Source of the DNA: Torymus aiolomorphi
Lineage: Eukaryota > Arthropoda > Insecta > Hymenoptera > Torymidae
Length of the DNA: 64,000 bases
Direction: 5' to 3'
NCBI GenBank assembly: GCA_036365515.1
Contig: CM070876.1
Location: 119,896,810-119,960,809 of the forward strand
Position numbers and translations under genes: made by a program. Under the pieces are notes generated by a model that saw nothing but the letters and a program-made list of their open reading frames with translations, was not told the origin of the DNA and did no database searches. Below, in pieces: positions 1 through 12,573 of this stretch; the first letter of the stretch is position 1; each line of letters starts with the position of its first letter.

Positions 1-790
1 TGTGTGAGCATTTTTATTCATAACCTATCTCTCTCCAGTATTTCCTTTGGTCATAGTCGCAGTAGAGATAAAGTATTCGAACAGAAATAGTCAAAATGAA
101 AAAATGGAATAAGAAAGTTATAATAAAATAAATGTAAAAATAAGTTGATTATGTGATTGTATGCGGATCCAGGACAAATTTTTTATTTTATGAAAATAAA
201 TGAGCAATGGGAAACTTGAATTATGTAAATATATATTAAAAATTGCTAAATTCAAATAAAATCACGCAACGTTTAATTAGTAAATAGACTATGGCTATCT
301 CTTAAGGTCTAGCTGCATCGGAATAGCAAAAAATGGCTTTTTTCATAAAAAACCATCAGTTTCCAATTTAAAAAAAAAAGAAAGTCCTCAATCATTAAGA
401 GGGAGACAGGGACATTTTAAACATAAAATAACCTACTTTCAGGAATTTTTTGGTATTCGAAAGTCTGATCGAACTTGTTTTTTCTCCCAATTTAAGGTTT
501 TAAAAGAAATATTATGATATTCGCACGGAATATAAAATATTAATGATTGTTCCTTCTTTTTAGTGAAAAAATTTCATAACTTTTATAAAAAAAAAATTGT
601 TAATTTATATAAGCCAATCAAAGAGTAATTATCAATTGAAATTGCAAGAAAAATGCAAAAAATCATCAAAATTCCATTTTTGACCTCTGCTATGTCCAAA
701 ACTGTGGGTCTAAAAAAATCTGAAAAAATTCACGGGTATCCAAAATAAGTAGTAGAGAATTGTCGGAGCGTTTTAAGATGATTGATTAAT
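1..790. other. AT-rich DNA, no gene seen
   Basis: AT-rich sequence with homopolymer runs. I find no convincing coding frame, terminal repeats or RNA gene. Confidence 0.5.
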
Positions 791-794
791 ATTT

Positions 795-2240
795 GAATCC
801 TAGTTATATTTCCAGTAATATGTGAATATTTGGCCTCCATCTTCGATTCGCCATTTTGAATTCTGAAAATCTGAGTTCAGATTCGTAATCATCGAATCGA
901 GAAATCCCGTACATACATTTTTCAGCAAGATCCAGTAATATTTCAATATTTGGCCGCCATCATCGATCCGCCATTTTGAATTCTCAAAATCTGATTTCTG
1001 ATTCATTATCAGCGAATCCGGAAACATACTATATAAAATTTTTAGCAAATTCCGGTAAAATTTCAATTTTTGGCCGCCATCTTTGGTCCGCTATTTTGTA
1101 TGTTCAAAATCAGAATTCAGACTCGGGTTCAGCAAATCCAGAAATTCCGTATATACAATTTTCAGCAATTTCCAGTAATATTTGAATATATGGCCGCCAT
1201 CTTAGATCTGCAATTTTGAATTCTCAAAATCTGAGGTCACATTCTTAATCAGCGAATCCAGGAACCCGCAGTATACAATTTTTAGCAAATTCCCGTAAAA
1301 TTCCAATTTTTGGCCGATATCTTTGGTCCGCTATTTTGTATTTTCAAGATCAGAGTTCTGATTCATTACCAGCTAATCCGGAAACACATTATATATAAAT
1401 TTTTAGCATAATCTAATAATATTTCATTTTTGGCCGCCGTCTTGGGTTCGCCAATTTTAATTTTCAATATCCGAGTTCAGATTCCTAATCATCGAATCCA
1501 GAAATCCCGTACATACATTTTTCAGCAAGATCCAGTAATATTGCAACATTTGGCCGCTATCATCGATCCGCCATTTTGAATTTTCAAAATCTGAGTTCAG
1601 ATTTCTAATCAGCGAATTCTATCATCCAGAAATCCTAATACGCGAATCCAGAAATTCCCAATATGCAATTGCCAAATTCAGTAATATTTGGCCGCCATTT
1701 TGAATTGGCAAAATATGAGTTCAGATTCGTAATCAGCGAATCTAGATACATCTATATACAATTTTCAGCATAATCTAGTAATATTTCAATTTTTGTTCGT
1801 CATTTTGTATTTACAAAATCTGCGTACAGATTCCTAATTAGCGAATCCGGAAACCCACAATATACAATTTTCAGCAAAATCCAGTAATATTTGAATATTT
1901 GGCCTCAATCTTCGATCCGTCATTTTGAATTCTGAAAATCTGAGTTCATATTCGCAATCATCGAATTCAGAAATCCCGTACATACGTTTTTCAGCAAGAT
2001 CCAGTAATATTTCAATTTTTGGCTGTCATCATCGATCCGCTATTTTGAATTCTCAAAATCTGAGTTCTGATTCATTACCAGCGAATCCGGAGACCCAGAG
2101 TATACAATTTTTAGCAAATTCCCGTAAAATTTCAATTTTTGCCGACATCTTTGGTCCGCTATTTTGTATTTTCAAGATCAGAGTTCTGATTCATTACCAG
2201 CTAATCCGGAAACACACTATATAAAATTTCTAGCATAATA
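795..2240. repeat. Satellite A: about 12 tandem copies of a 120-bp unit
   Basis: A unit with the landmarks TTTGGCCGCCAT, GATCCGCCATTTTGAATT, CAAAATCTGAGTTCAGATTC and AGCGAATCC recurs. The TGGCCNCCAT landmark falls at about 831, 951, 1071, 1191, 1311, 1431 and 1551, an exact 120-bp step. After that the spacing becomes irregular through a partial unit at about 1620-1700. Copies differ by scattered substitutions. Open frames across the array are a by-product of the 120-bp period, which is a multiple of three, and not genes. A diverged array of the same family lies inverted at 53.8-54.3 kb. Confidence 0.95.
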
Positions 2241-2254
2241 TGAGGAATGGATTA

Positions 2255-2480
2255 AGTATGAAGGGATAGGTGGAGAGGTAAGTGGAGGGATCGGTGGAGA
2301 GGTTGTGGAGGGGACGTGGAGGGGGATGGTGGGGGGCGGAGGGGAGTGGTGAGGGCGGAGGGGGCAGACACCCTTCAAAACAACGCAAAATTTGAAAGAA
2401 TTTCATGGTAAAAAGTGGAGGGGAAGTAGAGTGGAAGTGGAGGGGGTGGAGCTTGGTGGAGGGGGGGGGGGGGTAGGTAC
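2255..2480. repeat. G-rich GGTGGAGGGG tract
   Basis: Irregular tandem repetition of GTGGAGGGG-like words with a run of G near 2460-2472. The strand asymmetry (G/A on the plus strand) and closely spaced G-runs could allow G-quadruplex formation. That is inference from composition only. Confidence 0.8.
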
Positions 2481-2539
2481 CTATTTTGACCCTTACAACT
2501 ATATAATATAGGGAGATTTATATCGCGCGTTAGAAGTTA

Positions 2540-2690
2540 CAGAATAACGCCCAGTAATGCGCCTTTTTTCGCCATCAATCGTTGCAGTACGGCTTATTTC
2601 GCCGTAAATCGCTGCAGCATGCCTTTTTTCGTATCAAATTCCTACCGCGCCTTTTGTTGTATCGGTTTACCAACGCATCATTTTCGTATG
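2540..2690. repeat. Degenerate ~30-bp tandem repeat
   Basis: Three to four imperfect units sharing GCGCCTTTTTTCG and AATCGCTGCAG-like words, for example near 2560, 2595 and 2620. No coding frame is supported. Divergence between units is high, so the boundaries are approximate. Confidence 0.45.
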
Positions 2691-2699
2691 TACCGAGGA

Positions 2700-3986
2700 T
2701 ATAATACATTTATTCTACGATCGAGGACAACAACAGCAGAGTGAGCGACCTTGATATCACCGACGAGAGTCAAGCTCAACGTATATATAATAGTCACCAT
2801 TGCACACAGGTGACTTCGAACCTTGTTCATCTCTCTCCTATCCTACGAACCCTTACAAAATTAAAACAGGAAATTAATACATTAGTTTGAGAAAGCTACG
2901 AGCCAATGAATTGGCAGCAGGTTTTTTTCTATGTATCGTGAAACTCATAACATGTTACATTTTTCGAAATGATTCGAAATGCAAAGGATTTCATAAGAAG
3001 TCCGGTAGTGCCTATAATGTAAAAATAAAGTTCTTACATAGACAGCGGGAAGTTGGCACGCGATAGCGCGCAGGAGGGCTCGGCCTCCCCTAGTTTTATT
3101 TTCCGATCGATTCGGCTCGGTAGAGGACTACCCGGTATTTATAATTAGACGAGTATCTGTGCCATAATTTATTTGGATCTATGAAAAGTTTACTGAGATA
3201 ATCCATAAACTTGATTAAATACGACAGTACACATATACATACATCATAGAAAATGCCTAAAATGAACTAATGCTGGGCGGAAATAGTACATTTCGACAAG
3301 GGTGCCAAAGGTGATTATTTAGCTCATGAGACTTTTTTATAAAAAAAAACCGTTTTTATACCACTCTAACCTCAAAATCATAACTTCAGTATGATTATTC
3401 GGCTCATGTGGTATAAAATGCGGTTCGAAACTGGTACGTAAGAAGATTTTTAGCTCATTTACTGCTGCTTCACGACATAGGCCAAAGGAGCATCCCTGGG
3501 GCAATATTTGTCAGATAAGTACGAGTATAACCTCAAAAGTTTCTGGGGAGACTCAAAACATTATACCTAATTTTTTTTACTTTAAAAATAGATTCTTTGT
3601 TTGTGTTTTTTCCTCTTTTTAGGATGTAGAAGTAGACAACCTCATCTAACCTGAAGCAGCGATGTCGCATTGACACCCAATTAAAAATTTCTCAAGAAGA
3701 AGGGTTTGTTTGGATTATGAATATCAATCCGCTTAATGTATCCCCAAGAACATTTAACTTTCTTCAGTGTATGGAAAAATTAAATATTAACAAATGCCTT
3801 TGCAAAAAGAGGAATGAGCTCTGACATTTGATCTAACATTGCAGTTGCAAAACAGGAGTAATGGAAATATCGCCAAAAACGGAATATGTTCAGGCAATAA
3901 AATTTTTTAAACTAATTCTTTGACTTGATTCTTAATATTTAACATAATTTTTCTTCATATAAGTAATTAGATACATTTTTTTGCAG
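2700..3986. other. No gene seen
   Basis: Mixed-composition DNA with a GC-richer patch near 3050-3120. I see no long frame, terminal inverted repeat or RNA gene. It may contain old degraded repeats. Confidence 0.4.
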
Positions 3987-4141
3987 CACAAACAGTAGAA
4001 GATGGAAAAAATTTGTTGAATATCGTACACATTTTTCCAGTTTTTTTTTTTTTAATTAGAATGGCTGCAGCTTTTTTCTGGGAAGGCGTTAGGATGTATA
4101 ACTCTGCAGCGATTGTTGGTGAGGTATTACCTACAACCTCT
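3987..4141 (+). CDS. Candidate internal exon, product unknown
   Basis: An open stretch of 155 nt is preceded by a pyrimidine-rich acceptor ending TTTTTTGCAG and followed by a good donor, GTAAGT, at 4142. A second possible acceptor (T-run then AATTAG) would start the exon at 4060 instead. The peptide includes EDGKNLLNIVHIF and WEGVRMYNSAAIVGEVLPT, which I do not recognise. A 155-nt open stretch with splice-like ends arises by chance fairly often, and the internal T-run coding for phenylalanines is suspicious. Confidence 0.2.
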
Positions 4142-4209
4142 GTAAGTTTCAAGATAATTGGGGTTCCGAAATCCTGTGCCTCTCCGAGTCAGAGATATAG
4201 CATTTTCAA

Positions 4210-4560
4210 TTTTGTGTGACTGGCGTTACTTTTTGAAAAAACTATTCCATGGAGTTTCATGGGAGAAGGCCTAAATTACTTGAAATTCGTGCAGTTATAA
4301 TCCAAACAGTTGAAAATATAAGATTTCCTGAAGTAAATAATTTTTTTATGGAAAAAAAAATACTTCTAATTCATGAATTTTATGAATTTTTATGTTTTTT
4401 TTGTTGTTCTTAGCATTTACAAATTATTTGCTTCAGGAAATGTTATATTTTCAACTTTATCGCCCAAAGACCATAGCTACATAAATTTCAAGTAATTTAG
4501 GTCCCCGTCTCATAAAAATCCACGGAATACTTTTTTTAAAAAGTAATGCCAAACATTAAA
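4210..4560. repeat. Foldback (palindromic) repeat
   Basis: Two arms are imperfect reverse complements. The 4224-4287 arm (TTACTTTTTGAAAAAAC through CCTAAATTACTTGAAATT) pairs with 4484-4549. An inner pair, around AAGATTTCCTGAAGTAAATAA at 4318-4340, pairs with 4421-4445. The structure looks like an old MITE or foldback element. No coding region or clear target duplication is seen. Confidence 0.65.
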
Positions 4561-4619
4561 AAATGATGTTTTGAGAAATAAGCCTACAAAGAAAAATACC
4601 ATAAAACTTCAAGAATTAT

Positions 4620-7213
4620 CAACCATTAGATCCCCCATTTTTTCCGTTCCTAAAACTCACTTTCCTGTATACCTGAGATATGTTCTCCCATATAAAATGT
4701 GTTCATATATTATAATGTTATCCCAGCAGCATCCGTTACACTAAAAATTATTTTTAACAATCTGTCCTTCTTTTGTAATTTTGATCAATCCATTGTTGAG
4801 TAACTTATATTATTATTTCGAATACTAAAATAAATGTAGAATATGCTTCAGGTCTTATGAAATATGAAATTCCAATCAAAACTTAAGAAGCCAACATTAT
4901 CATAGCCAAAAGTACATAAGTACATAAAAGCCGATAAGACCATTTTTTCAATGATCACTTGATTACACATATGTATACTAAATATGCCTTGAATTCAGTG
5001 TATTATATATTTCTTGTGTGCTAAGTAGGCTTGTCGCTTTTATGTGCAGCTACATCTTGACACTTATTGCAATTCAGAACTCTTCTGAATTGAATCATAT
5101 CCTATAGTGAGCTAAACTCAATTATCTCACTTTCATCTTTCTTAGAAAAAAAGATGTATTTATTTTTATCCGATAAGAATTATTATTGCTTCTTCCTTAA
5201 AATAGTTAACTATATCTTGCCAATGCGCAAGTTTTTCTGTATTTACTTTCATGTAGCATTCCGATCTTGAACTGAAGCTACTTCCCAAATTTGAACAAAA
5301 CTGTCACTGCACGCTTGTACTGTAATTACAGGTATAAATACTTTTTATCCTCACATATAATACATTGAATTTTCACTCCTAAATTCACATATGAATACAA
5401 ATAATCAAACACTAAAAAAATAATCTCTCTCCATGAGGAAGCAAAAACTCTGCAAAACAAGCTGTTGAAATCACATTGTTATGTATTTTTGCTTATACAA
5501 GCTGTCAGCTGTGCAACTGTGTTTACACTGGTATTAGCAGACAAGTTATATATAAATACAAAAAGGGAGTGTTTATATAGTAAAGTGCTGTCGAATTTTG
5601 ATCACGGAATGGTCACTTTACTAGAACAAAAGTGGGAAATTGTCACAAGACGATTCCACTTTATTTCGAATTCCACAATATGGTTTATTTTATTTTTATA
5701 ATAAATCCCGTGTGTAAATTTAATTATTTTATTATCCTTATACTAATATGGCTTAAATTATGTTCTTTGATATTTTAAAACACATTTAAGTAAACGTTTT
5801 CTTATCAGAAGCGTAAAAGCATAAAAAAGGCAAAATAAAAAAGAAAATCAATCGGGCTTACTCGCGGTTAAAGTAAAAAATTAAGTGTAGTTCTGGTAGA
5901 GCGGGTTTATATCCAGCGGCGCGGAGAAATCCGTGGTCGTAAAATTGCTAACGTGTAGAGGGAGGTGGACGCACCGAACTCTGGCCAAAACCGACCCCGA
6001 TAGGGAGTACGTCTTCCGGGTTTTGAGGGTCACCCAATGCAGATGAAGGTCTTCGAACGTGATTTGGGCGGAGTCAAAAACGGGATACCAAAAAACCCTC
6101 ATGCGAATACAAAGAGAACGATTATATTTGGAGTTCACGTTCCGTATTGTGCATTGCGTACAACATTGTTGATAATGTCAAAATGAGACCATTGTTGTAA
6201 GACTCGTGCTAATTTGCCCAGTTATTTGCCCGGGCATCAGAACCCAGGTATCAGGGCCCAGGTACAGGGGCAGATACTAGTCAGACTGTATGATCTTTCA
6301 CTAATGTGATATCTGGAAAGTCGGAAGAATCGCCGACTAAGGGCGCTTCCGCGATCCTGTGGGTCTAGATCGCGACGGCAGGAGAGCATACCTCCGAGCA
6401 GAAGGTCTGGGATTGTCCCCCTGGGTCGGCCCGCATCGCGACGGCAGGGAGTCGCTTCCCGAGCAGTGAAGGTGCGGGTACTGGAGAGAGTAATAAAGTA
6501 AATATTCCCGAGGCTAAATAAGTACTTGTATACGGGACAAGCCCGTGGCCCTGAAAGTTCAATTTCTTTTGCCTTAATTGATAGAGACCTGTTTTTTGTA
6601 AATCATGGGATATCTCTCATTCTTGAGTAAAATGCATGTGAAGAGAATTGGTTTGGTTCGATATATTGTTAAACTGTTGGTGGCTTGGAATGTATGGGAA
6701 TAAAAAGTAATTGAAAATTTGCATGTGCTTGATTGAATTAACGTGCGAGGGTGATGATTCAGAGAATGACATTGGACCCCAATAGCTGATTGTAGCGATT
6801 TCGTCTGGTGACGTTGGCGTAATATGGCAAGAAGAGTACTTGGGTTATGGAGATACGTAAAAGATGGTCAATAGGGAGATAAAGTTGCACTTAAAACATT
6901 ACAGACGAAGATCCACGTAAAACGAAGAAATCTTAATGTGGGTGAACGTCATCGAAAGAGTCGTAAGACATCGAAGAACAAGAAGCAACAAAGAATCAGT
7001 GCAAAAGAAGGTTCCAGATTGGGGTTTTCAGCACTGCTGCCGTTGTAAGGCTACTTAGAATTTTTTTTTTCTTCCAACAAGAGGTGTTCTAATAGCTCCA
7101 GACCAGGTCCTCTACGTAGAATTTACTCGAACGAGTTGCAGAAGTGTGGAATGGGAAAGGTGTAGCGTAAGATCGAGATTGAAGAATAGATAGAATAGAA
7201 ATATGGAAACGCG
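4620..7213. other. No supported gene; several short chance frames
   Basis: 4620-5860 is AT-rich with nothing recognisable. 5880-6560 is GC-richer. It contains an 85-codon minus-strand frame (5881-6138) and a pair of similar GATCGCGACGGCAGG-containing units near 6370 and 6435. I match none of it to a family, though a degraded LTR-element fragment is possible. 6560-7213 holds no recognised feature. Confidence 0.35.
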
Positions 7214-7219
7214 GGAAAC

Positions 7220-7473
7220 CCATAGAGGTATTATAGATAGAGTAGAGAACTCAAGCCTCCGACCGTCGCAGAGTTAGAAAGAGAGAGAAGATTGCGGGAA
7301 GTAGCTGTCTCTCTCTACTCGCGCGTGCGCAGTACTCGCAGAAAGGGAGCGTCAGCGCGCGTGAAGAGAGAGATAGCTACGTCCCGCGATCTTCTCTCTC
7401 TTTCTAATGTTCGGACATTTTCACTTACGGGCAGCCCTATGTCTCCCCTGCTCTATCTATAATACCTCTATGG
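7220..7473. mobile_element. 254-bp MITE with ~107-bp TIRs and 6-bp target duplication
   Basis: The ends read CCATAGAGGTATTATAGATA and its reverse complement. The inverted repeats run about 107 bp inward and include AGAAAGAGAGAGAAGAT and TCTACTCGCGCG/CGCGCGTGAAGAGAG. GGAAAC sits directly outside both ends (7214-7219 and 7474-7479), a candidate 6-bp target-site duplication. There is no coding capacity, so it must have been mobilised in trans. The superfamily is not assigned. Confidence 0.8.
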
Positions 7474-7479
7474 GGAAAC

Positions 7480-8146
7480 AGCGGTAGAACGGAAATATGG
7501 AAATACGGAGTCGCGAGAAACCCTGGTAATGCGCGGAAAAAGGAATCTCGGATCTGAGAGGTTGAGACGGTGTGCGAGAAGACCGAAAAGATGCGATTGG
7601 AGGAACGCGCGATTAGCCGCGATCGACACGTGGCCGACAACGTTTTACCAGCAGTCTGTATCCAGCCCTCATACTCTACGCACCGGGGCAAGGCCTAATA
7701 TGAATTTAAGAAATAAATAAATATATTAGTGAAGTGAATAAATAAATATATGAATAGATTAAACCTTGCTGGGCTGCTCCTGCTACCTACCTCCTTTTTA
7801 TTCCATAACAAGCACTGCCAAAGTATATTCTTTGGAAGAGCTTTATATCGCTTTATACCGTAATTATTTTTATATAAAGCCCGTCGATTAGCTCAGCCGC
7901 TTATATTACCTCTCGATCCCCTCTCCTAGCTTCACCCCGTTACAAATAATACTTATAATATATTTACAGTTTATAGCCATGAAGCATGAGCAGAGATTTT
8001 GATGGAGAACCATTTAATTTTGAAAAAGTGTCAGGCCGTTATTTAAAATTTATCGATCAAGAGGACTGTCAATCAAGAGGAGTGTCAATCAAGAGGACTA
8101 TCAATAAACAAAGGTTACAAACAAATTTACTTTTTTTATATAAAAT
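7480..8146. other. No gene; short 17-bp tandem repeat at about 8057-8105
   Basis: The only structure is CAATCAAGAGGACTGT-like units repeated three to four times at about 8057-8105. The rest is unremarkable and forms the left flank of the copia insertion. Confidence 0.4.
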
Positions 8147-8373
8147 TGTTGAATAAAGGACACACAAATTGGATAGAATAAAAGAGTTTATTTGAGAGAC
8201 TTAATTTAAGATACAGTATGACTATACTCGGCGCGGGCCATTCTCGGTCTGACGACAAGTTTGCAGGAGCGTCGCGCTCGCCCATCGGCTCTCACACGTT
8301 ATGGGGTGGGGAGACACACATGTGTACATACGTGTGTCTCGCGCTGTACAATATAATATGTATATTCTCAACA
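8147..8373 (-). repeat. Copia 3' LTR
   Basis: This is the 3' LTR because the element is on the minus strand. On that strand it contains AAATAAAC, a polyadenylation signal candidate, and TATA-like AT-rich DNA near its start. It matches 12574-12800 with four mismatches by eye. Confidence 0.95.
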
Positions 8374-8386
8374 CGCCTCCTTACAT
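8374..8386 (-). other. Copia polypurine tract
   Basis: The minus strand reads GTAAGGAGGCG immediately before the 3' LTR. This is a short purine run in the expected position for plus-strand DNA priming. Confidence 0.6.
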
Positions 8387-8410
8387 TTATATTGTACTAT
8401 TTCATCATTT

Positions 8411-10608
8411 TCATTTTACATTTAACAATTCTCTGAATTTAACAAACTTATCTTTACATAATGCTTTCGTGAATACATCGGCTATATTATTTTCTGAGTC
8501 GATTTTTACAATTTCAATCTCTTTATTTTTAACGCTCTCGTGTACATAATGGTAATGAATCTCAATATGTTTCGAATTTTTCGTAAAATTACCGAATTTC
8601 GCTATACTTATCGTGCTTGCATTGTCTTCATATATTTTCACTTGTTCATTTAACTTTATGTTAAACGCTTTTAATAATTCTTTGATATACTTCAGTTCAC
8701 TCACTACTTCGGATAGTGCAATATACTCTACATACGTTGACGCTTTCGTTACACATTTTTGTTTCCGCAATTTCCAGTCAATCACATTCCCACACATAAT
8801 AATCGCATAGCCTGAAGTTGATTTTCTATCAGTACAATCACCTGCCCAATCAGCATCTACATAACATTCCATTAGGTTTATGTTTTCATTTCTTTTATAA
8901 CACAATTTTAATTCTTTAGTTTGATATAGATATTTTAATACACGTAGAGCATATTTATAATGCGTCTCATTGTAACAATTTTGATACCTGCTTAAGTAAT
9001 TCACGCTAAAACTTATGTCTGGTCGCGTACCAGAACTTATGTATAATATTGCGCCAATTAAATTTCTGTATTTTATATCAGATTTACATTCTTCAGCCTT
9101 TTCAAGCTTTAAGTTCGTCTCCATAGGAGTATTATACAATTTACAATTTGTTATATTATATTTCTCCGACAGTTCTTCTATATATTTTGTCTGATATAAT
9201 TTCATTTCATTTTTATTATTATCATAATCTACTTGAATTCCAAGATATTCTTTTATTTCGCCTAAATCTTTCATTTTAAATCTATCTGACAATAATTTTG
9301 TAATCTTTTGAATTTTCAACTTATCTTTTCCGCAAATTAACAAATCATCTACATAGATTAGTAGGTAAATAATATTGTCTCCTTCATCGAGAACATGTAA
9401 ACACAATTCTACATTATTTTTCTTGAAACCTATTTTTGTTACATACTCGTCAAAGCATTCATACCAATCTCTTGGGCTTTCTCTTAATCCATACAAAGCT
9501 TTATATAATTTTAACACTCTTTTCGTGCCATCTTCATAACCTTTAGGTTGATTAACATATACCTCTGTAGTCACTTTGCCATTTAGAAATGCAGTTTCAA
9601 CATCCATTTGCTCTATTACGAGTATTAATCTATTTTGATAACAGTATGAAAGAAGTATTTTTAATGTTTGACTCTTAGCTACTGGAGCGTATATGTCATC
9701 AATTACATCAGTTTGCTGAAAGCCTCTTACAACTAGTCTAGCCTTATATCTATTATCTGACTTACGTGTATAAACCCATTTCACATCTAGTACTTTTTTT
9801 CTTTCTTTTTTATCAACTAACGACCAAGTTTTATTTTTATTAATACAGTCAATTTCTTTATCCATGGCTTCTTGCCAATTTTTACTATCTTTACTATTCA
9901 TCGCCTCCTCAAATGTACAAGGCGTATCTACTCTACAGTATCTTACATAAATATTATAGCTTTCCTTTTTTGGGTATCTTACAGGACTTTTCCTAGCACG
10001 CGTAGATTTTCGCGAAACTTTCAATGTTGCGTTTTCTGTATCTTTACATTTCCCCGAAGGTTGATGTAACGATAAATTATTCTTTTCTTTTACTTTACCT
10101 TGTTGCTCTTCGGATTCATTCGCGTTTTCAAAGACATTATCCGATAAATCATCGTTTGTACTTGCATCACTTTCTGTACTATCATCCTTATCAATATTAT
10201 CTTTATAATCAATACCAATGCATTTAACATCTCTTTCTATAATATCCACATGCCTTGCAACAATTATTTTATTATTTATAAGTACTCTATAGCCTACATC
10301 ACTATAACCTAACAATATTTCCATTTCAGCTTTTTGATTCCATTTAGACAATCTTTTTTGTTCCGGTTTTCTTACAAAAACTTTACTCCCGTACAAACGT
10401 AAATGTTCGACATTTGGTCTCTTTCTAAAAAATATTTCATAAGGTGTTTTTCTTTCAATCGTATTTGCTAACGTACGATTTTTCAAATACGTCGCGGCAC
10501 ATATTATTTCTGGCCAGTAGCATTTGTGTACTTTTGCGTCTGATAGTAAACATCACGCTTTATCCATTATCGTTCTATTAAATCTTTCAGCTGTGCCGTT
10601 TAATTGTG
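8411..10608 (-). pseudogene. Copia pol, downstream part: integrase C-terminus, reverse transcriptase, RNase H
   Basis: From 10486 down the frame stays open for 691 codons. It covers the integrase tail and GKR-like region (about residues 1-90), an acidic linker, then the RVT_2 reverse transcriptase (about 215-450). The RT has DVETAFLNG (first catalytic Asp) and the catalytic box YVDDLLIC at about 378-385. The RNase H region has VDADWAGD and the copia-typical SKHIEIHYH and ADVFTKAL near the end. Between 10608 and 10486 the integrase region (LNGTAERFNRT, in a different register from the upstream ORF) is interrupted by a TGA at 10553-10555 in a CpG context, where family logic predicts an arginine CGA. 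This portion once continued the upstream ORF without a break. Confidence 0.93.
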
Positions 10609-12381
10609 CACATACGTCGGACAATTATTAATAATAATACCCTTTTCTTTGGCAAATTTATAAAACCGATTATTTAAGTATTCTTTCCCGTTATCACATC
10701 TCAATATTTTTATTCTTTTTCCGGTTAAATTTTCAGTTTCATTTACAAATTGAAATAAACAATCAAAAACTTCCTCTTTAGTTTTTATGCAATAAACTTT
10801 AGCTATTTTACTATAATCATCAATAAAAGAAACGAAATATTTTTCTCCGCTAAACCCAGCAGTTTTAAAGGGACCGCATACATCCATATGTATAATTTCT
10901 AATATATCTTTCGCCTTTGTTCTATTATTAGTAAATGGCAAGTTATGCATCTTATTTTCAATACAAGTTTTACATTTCATAAATTCAGATTCAAGTTCAT
11001 TTGGAACGCCCGTTAATAACTGCTGTTTACATATCGTATCCAAATATCTAAAATTTACGTGACCTAACACTCTATGCCATCTTTCCTTTTGACTCGTGTT
11101 ATTATTCTGTTCGGCACTATTTACACAACTTATATTCCTTGCCAATTTACTTTTCATCTTATATGTATCATTAAATTTAAATGCTATTGCAGTTAATTTA
11201 TTATCACTATCTATAATTTTTGCAACTTTTCCTTTCAAAATTACCGTATTCTTATTATTCGTTAATTTTCCAACACTTATTAAATTAGCATTCATTTCCT
11301 TAGCAAAATAAACATTATTAATATTAACTTTATTTTGCTTCCCGAAGGTGACAAAATAAAGAGATAAAGTTTCTATCTTTGCAGCTTTTATAGCTCTATT
11401 ATCACCGAGATAAATATTTACCGGTTCTTTTAAACTAATACATTTTTCAAAATAATTTTCGTTATTTATAATTTGATCAGAACATCCGCTATCGAGTATC
11501 CACTCTATCTCGCTCATACCTGACCTGTTTGTTTCGTTTGTGTACGCAGCGTGTGTCGTCGCTATCCATGCGCTCGCACCTTCGCCGCTCTGTTCGCTCG
11601 TGCTGGTTCCTTGTTGTCCATGGAATTTTCCGCGTCCTCTGCCGTAATGGCCTCTTCCGGCTGTGCCTCGGCTGCGACCACGTGTCGATCTTCTCCATGA
11701 GCTGCCATTCCTACCTGCTTGTCCTCCATCTTGGCAATCTTGTGCGAAATGACCAGGTTTTCCACACTTATAGCAGTTTCCCTTTCTTGCAGTAAATACA
11801 TTCGTACTTCTCTCGTTATGCTCTTTTCGATTCTTCATTTCAGCTAGCTTAATTTTGTTTCTTATGTAATCAGCCGTTTGTTCTTCTTCTTTCAATGTAT
11901 CAACCAAATCACCTATATAACTGTATGATTCTGGTAACGTGTTGAGCATATAATTCAATTTTTCTTTTTCGCTTATTTTAGCACCCGCGTCTTTTAACTC
12001 ATTTACCGCTTTTTCAAAATCACTGAAAAATGCCTCAGAATCACTATAGTTTCTTAATCTTAATTTCTCCAGTCTATTCCTGCAGACTATTTGTAACCCC
12101 GTTGATTCCTTTAAATACATATTGTCTAGCTTCTTCATAATTTTGTATGCTGTTTCTTCTTCACAAACAAATTCTAATTGTTTATCTGATATCGCACTAT
12201 AAATTATATTTATTGCTTTCAAATCATTCTGTTTCCATTCTTCTACTTTGTCTGTTTCACTCTTTTCTCTTTCTATCACAATTTCACATTTTTTGAGCTT
12301 CATGTACATTTGGATCCTCCTTTTCCACATACTGTAGTTTCTGCCATCGAATACTGGTATTGAAACATCCTTTTTATCCAT
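10600..12381 (-). pseudogene. Copia gag, protease and integrase core
   Basis: 593 codons starting at an ATG at 12381. The N-terminal gag part (residues 1-190) has the copia-type VFDGRNYSMWKRR start. A zinc knuckle, CYKCGKPGHFAQDC, spans 203-216. A GR-rich basic stretch follows (220-260), then the aspartic protease signature ILDSGCSDQI at 295-304. The pre-integrase zinc finger (RWHRVLGHVN through CKTC) comes next, then the integrase core with DVCGPF, FIDDYSK and RCDNGKEY. A one-base deletion near 10606-10611 moves translation into a stop at 10600-10602, losing the final part of the integrase catalytic domain. The start choice is supported by the short leader after the primer-binding site. Confidence 0.93.
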
Positions 12382-12555
12382 TTCGTCTTCTTGCTTGACC
12401 TTCGATGTTGTGGCTTGTTCCTTCGACTCGAGCGTTCCTTCGTGCTCGGAGTTTTTCTCTTCCTTGGTATCCGCCGTCTTAATGTGTGTTTATAAGCTGC
12501 CCCCAATACTCGCCGAGGCTTGTATTGGGTCAGAGTCTTTTTTAACACTTACCAA

Positions 12556-12573
12556 CCACATACTCTGTTACCA
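12556..12573 (-). other. Copia primer-binding site
   Basis: Directly after the 5' LTR the minus strand reads TGGTAACAGAGTATGTGG. TGGTAACAGAG resembles the initiator-Met-tRNA-type sites (TGGTATCAGAG) common in Ty1/copia elements. The position at LTR+0 is as expected. Confidence 0.7.

Noticed and set aside
800..2224. Short frames in the Satellite A array
   Set aside because: The 120-bp period is divisible by three, so chance frames recur in each unit.
795..2240. CRISPR-like regular spacing
   Set aside because: The whole 120-bp unit is repeated with no unique spacers, and the window is eukaryotic.
5465..5701. 78-codon frame with a hydrophobic start, resembling a signal peptide
   Set aside because: Isolated, AT-rich, no splice or family support. 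It is a likely chance frame.
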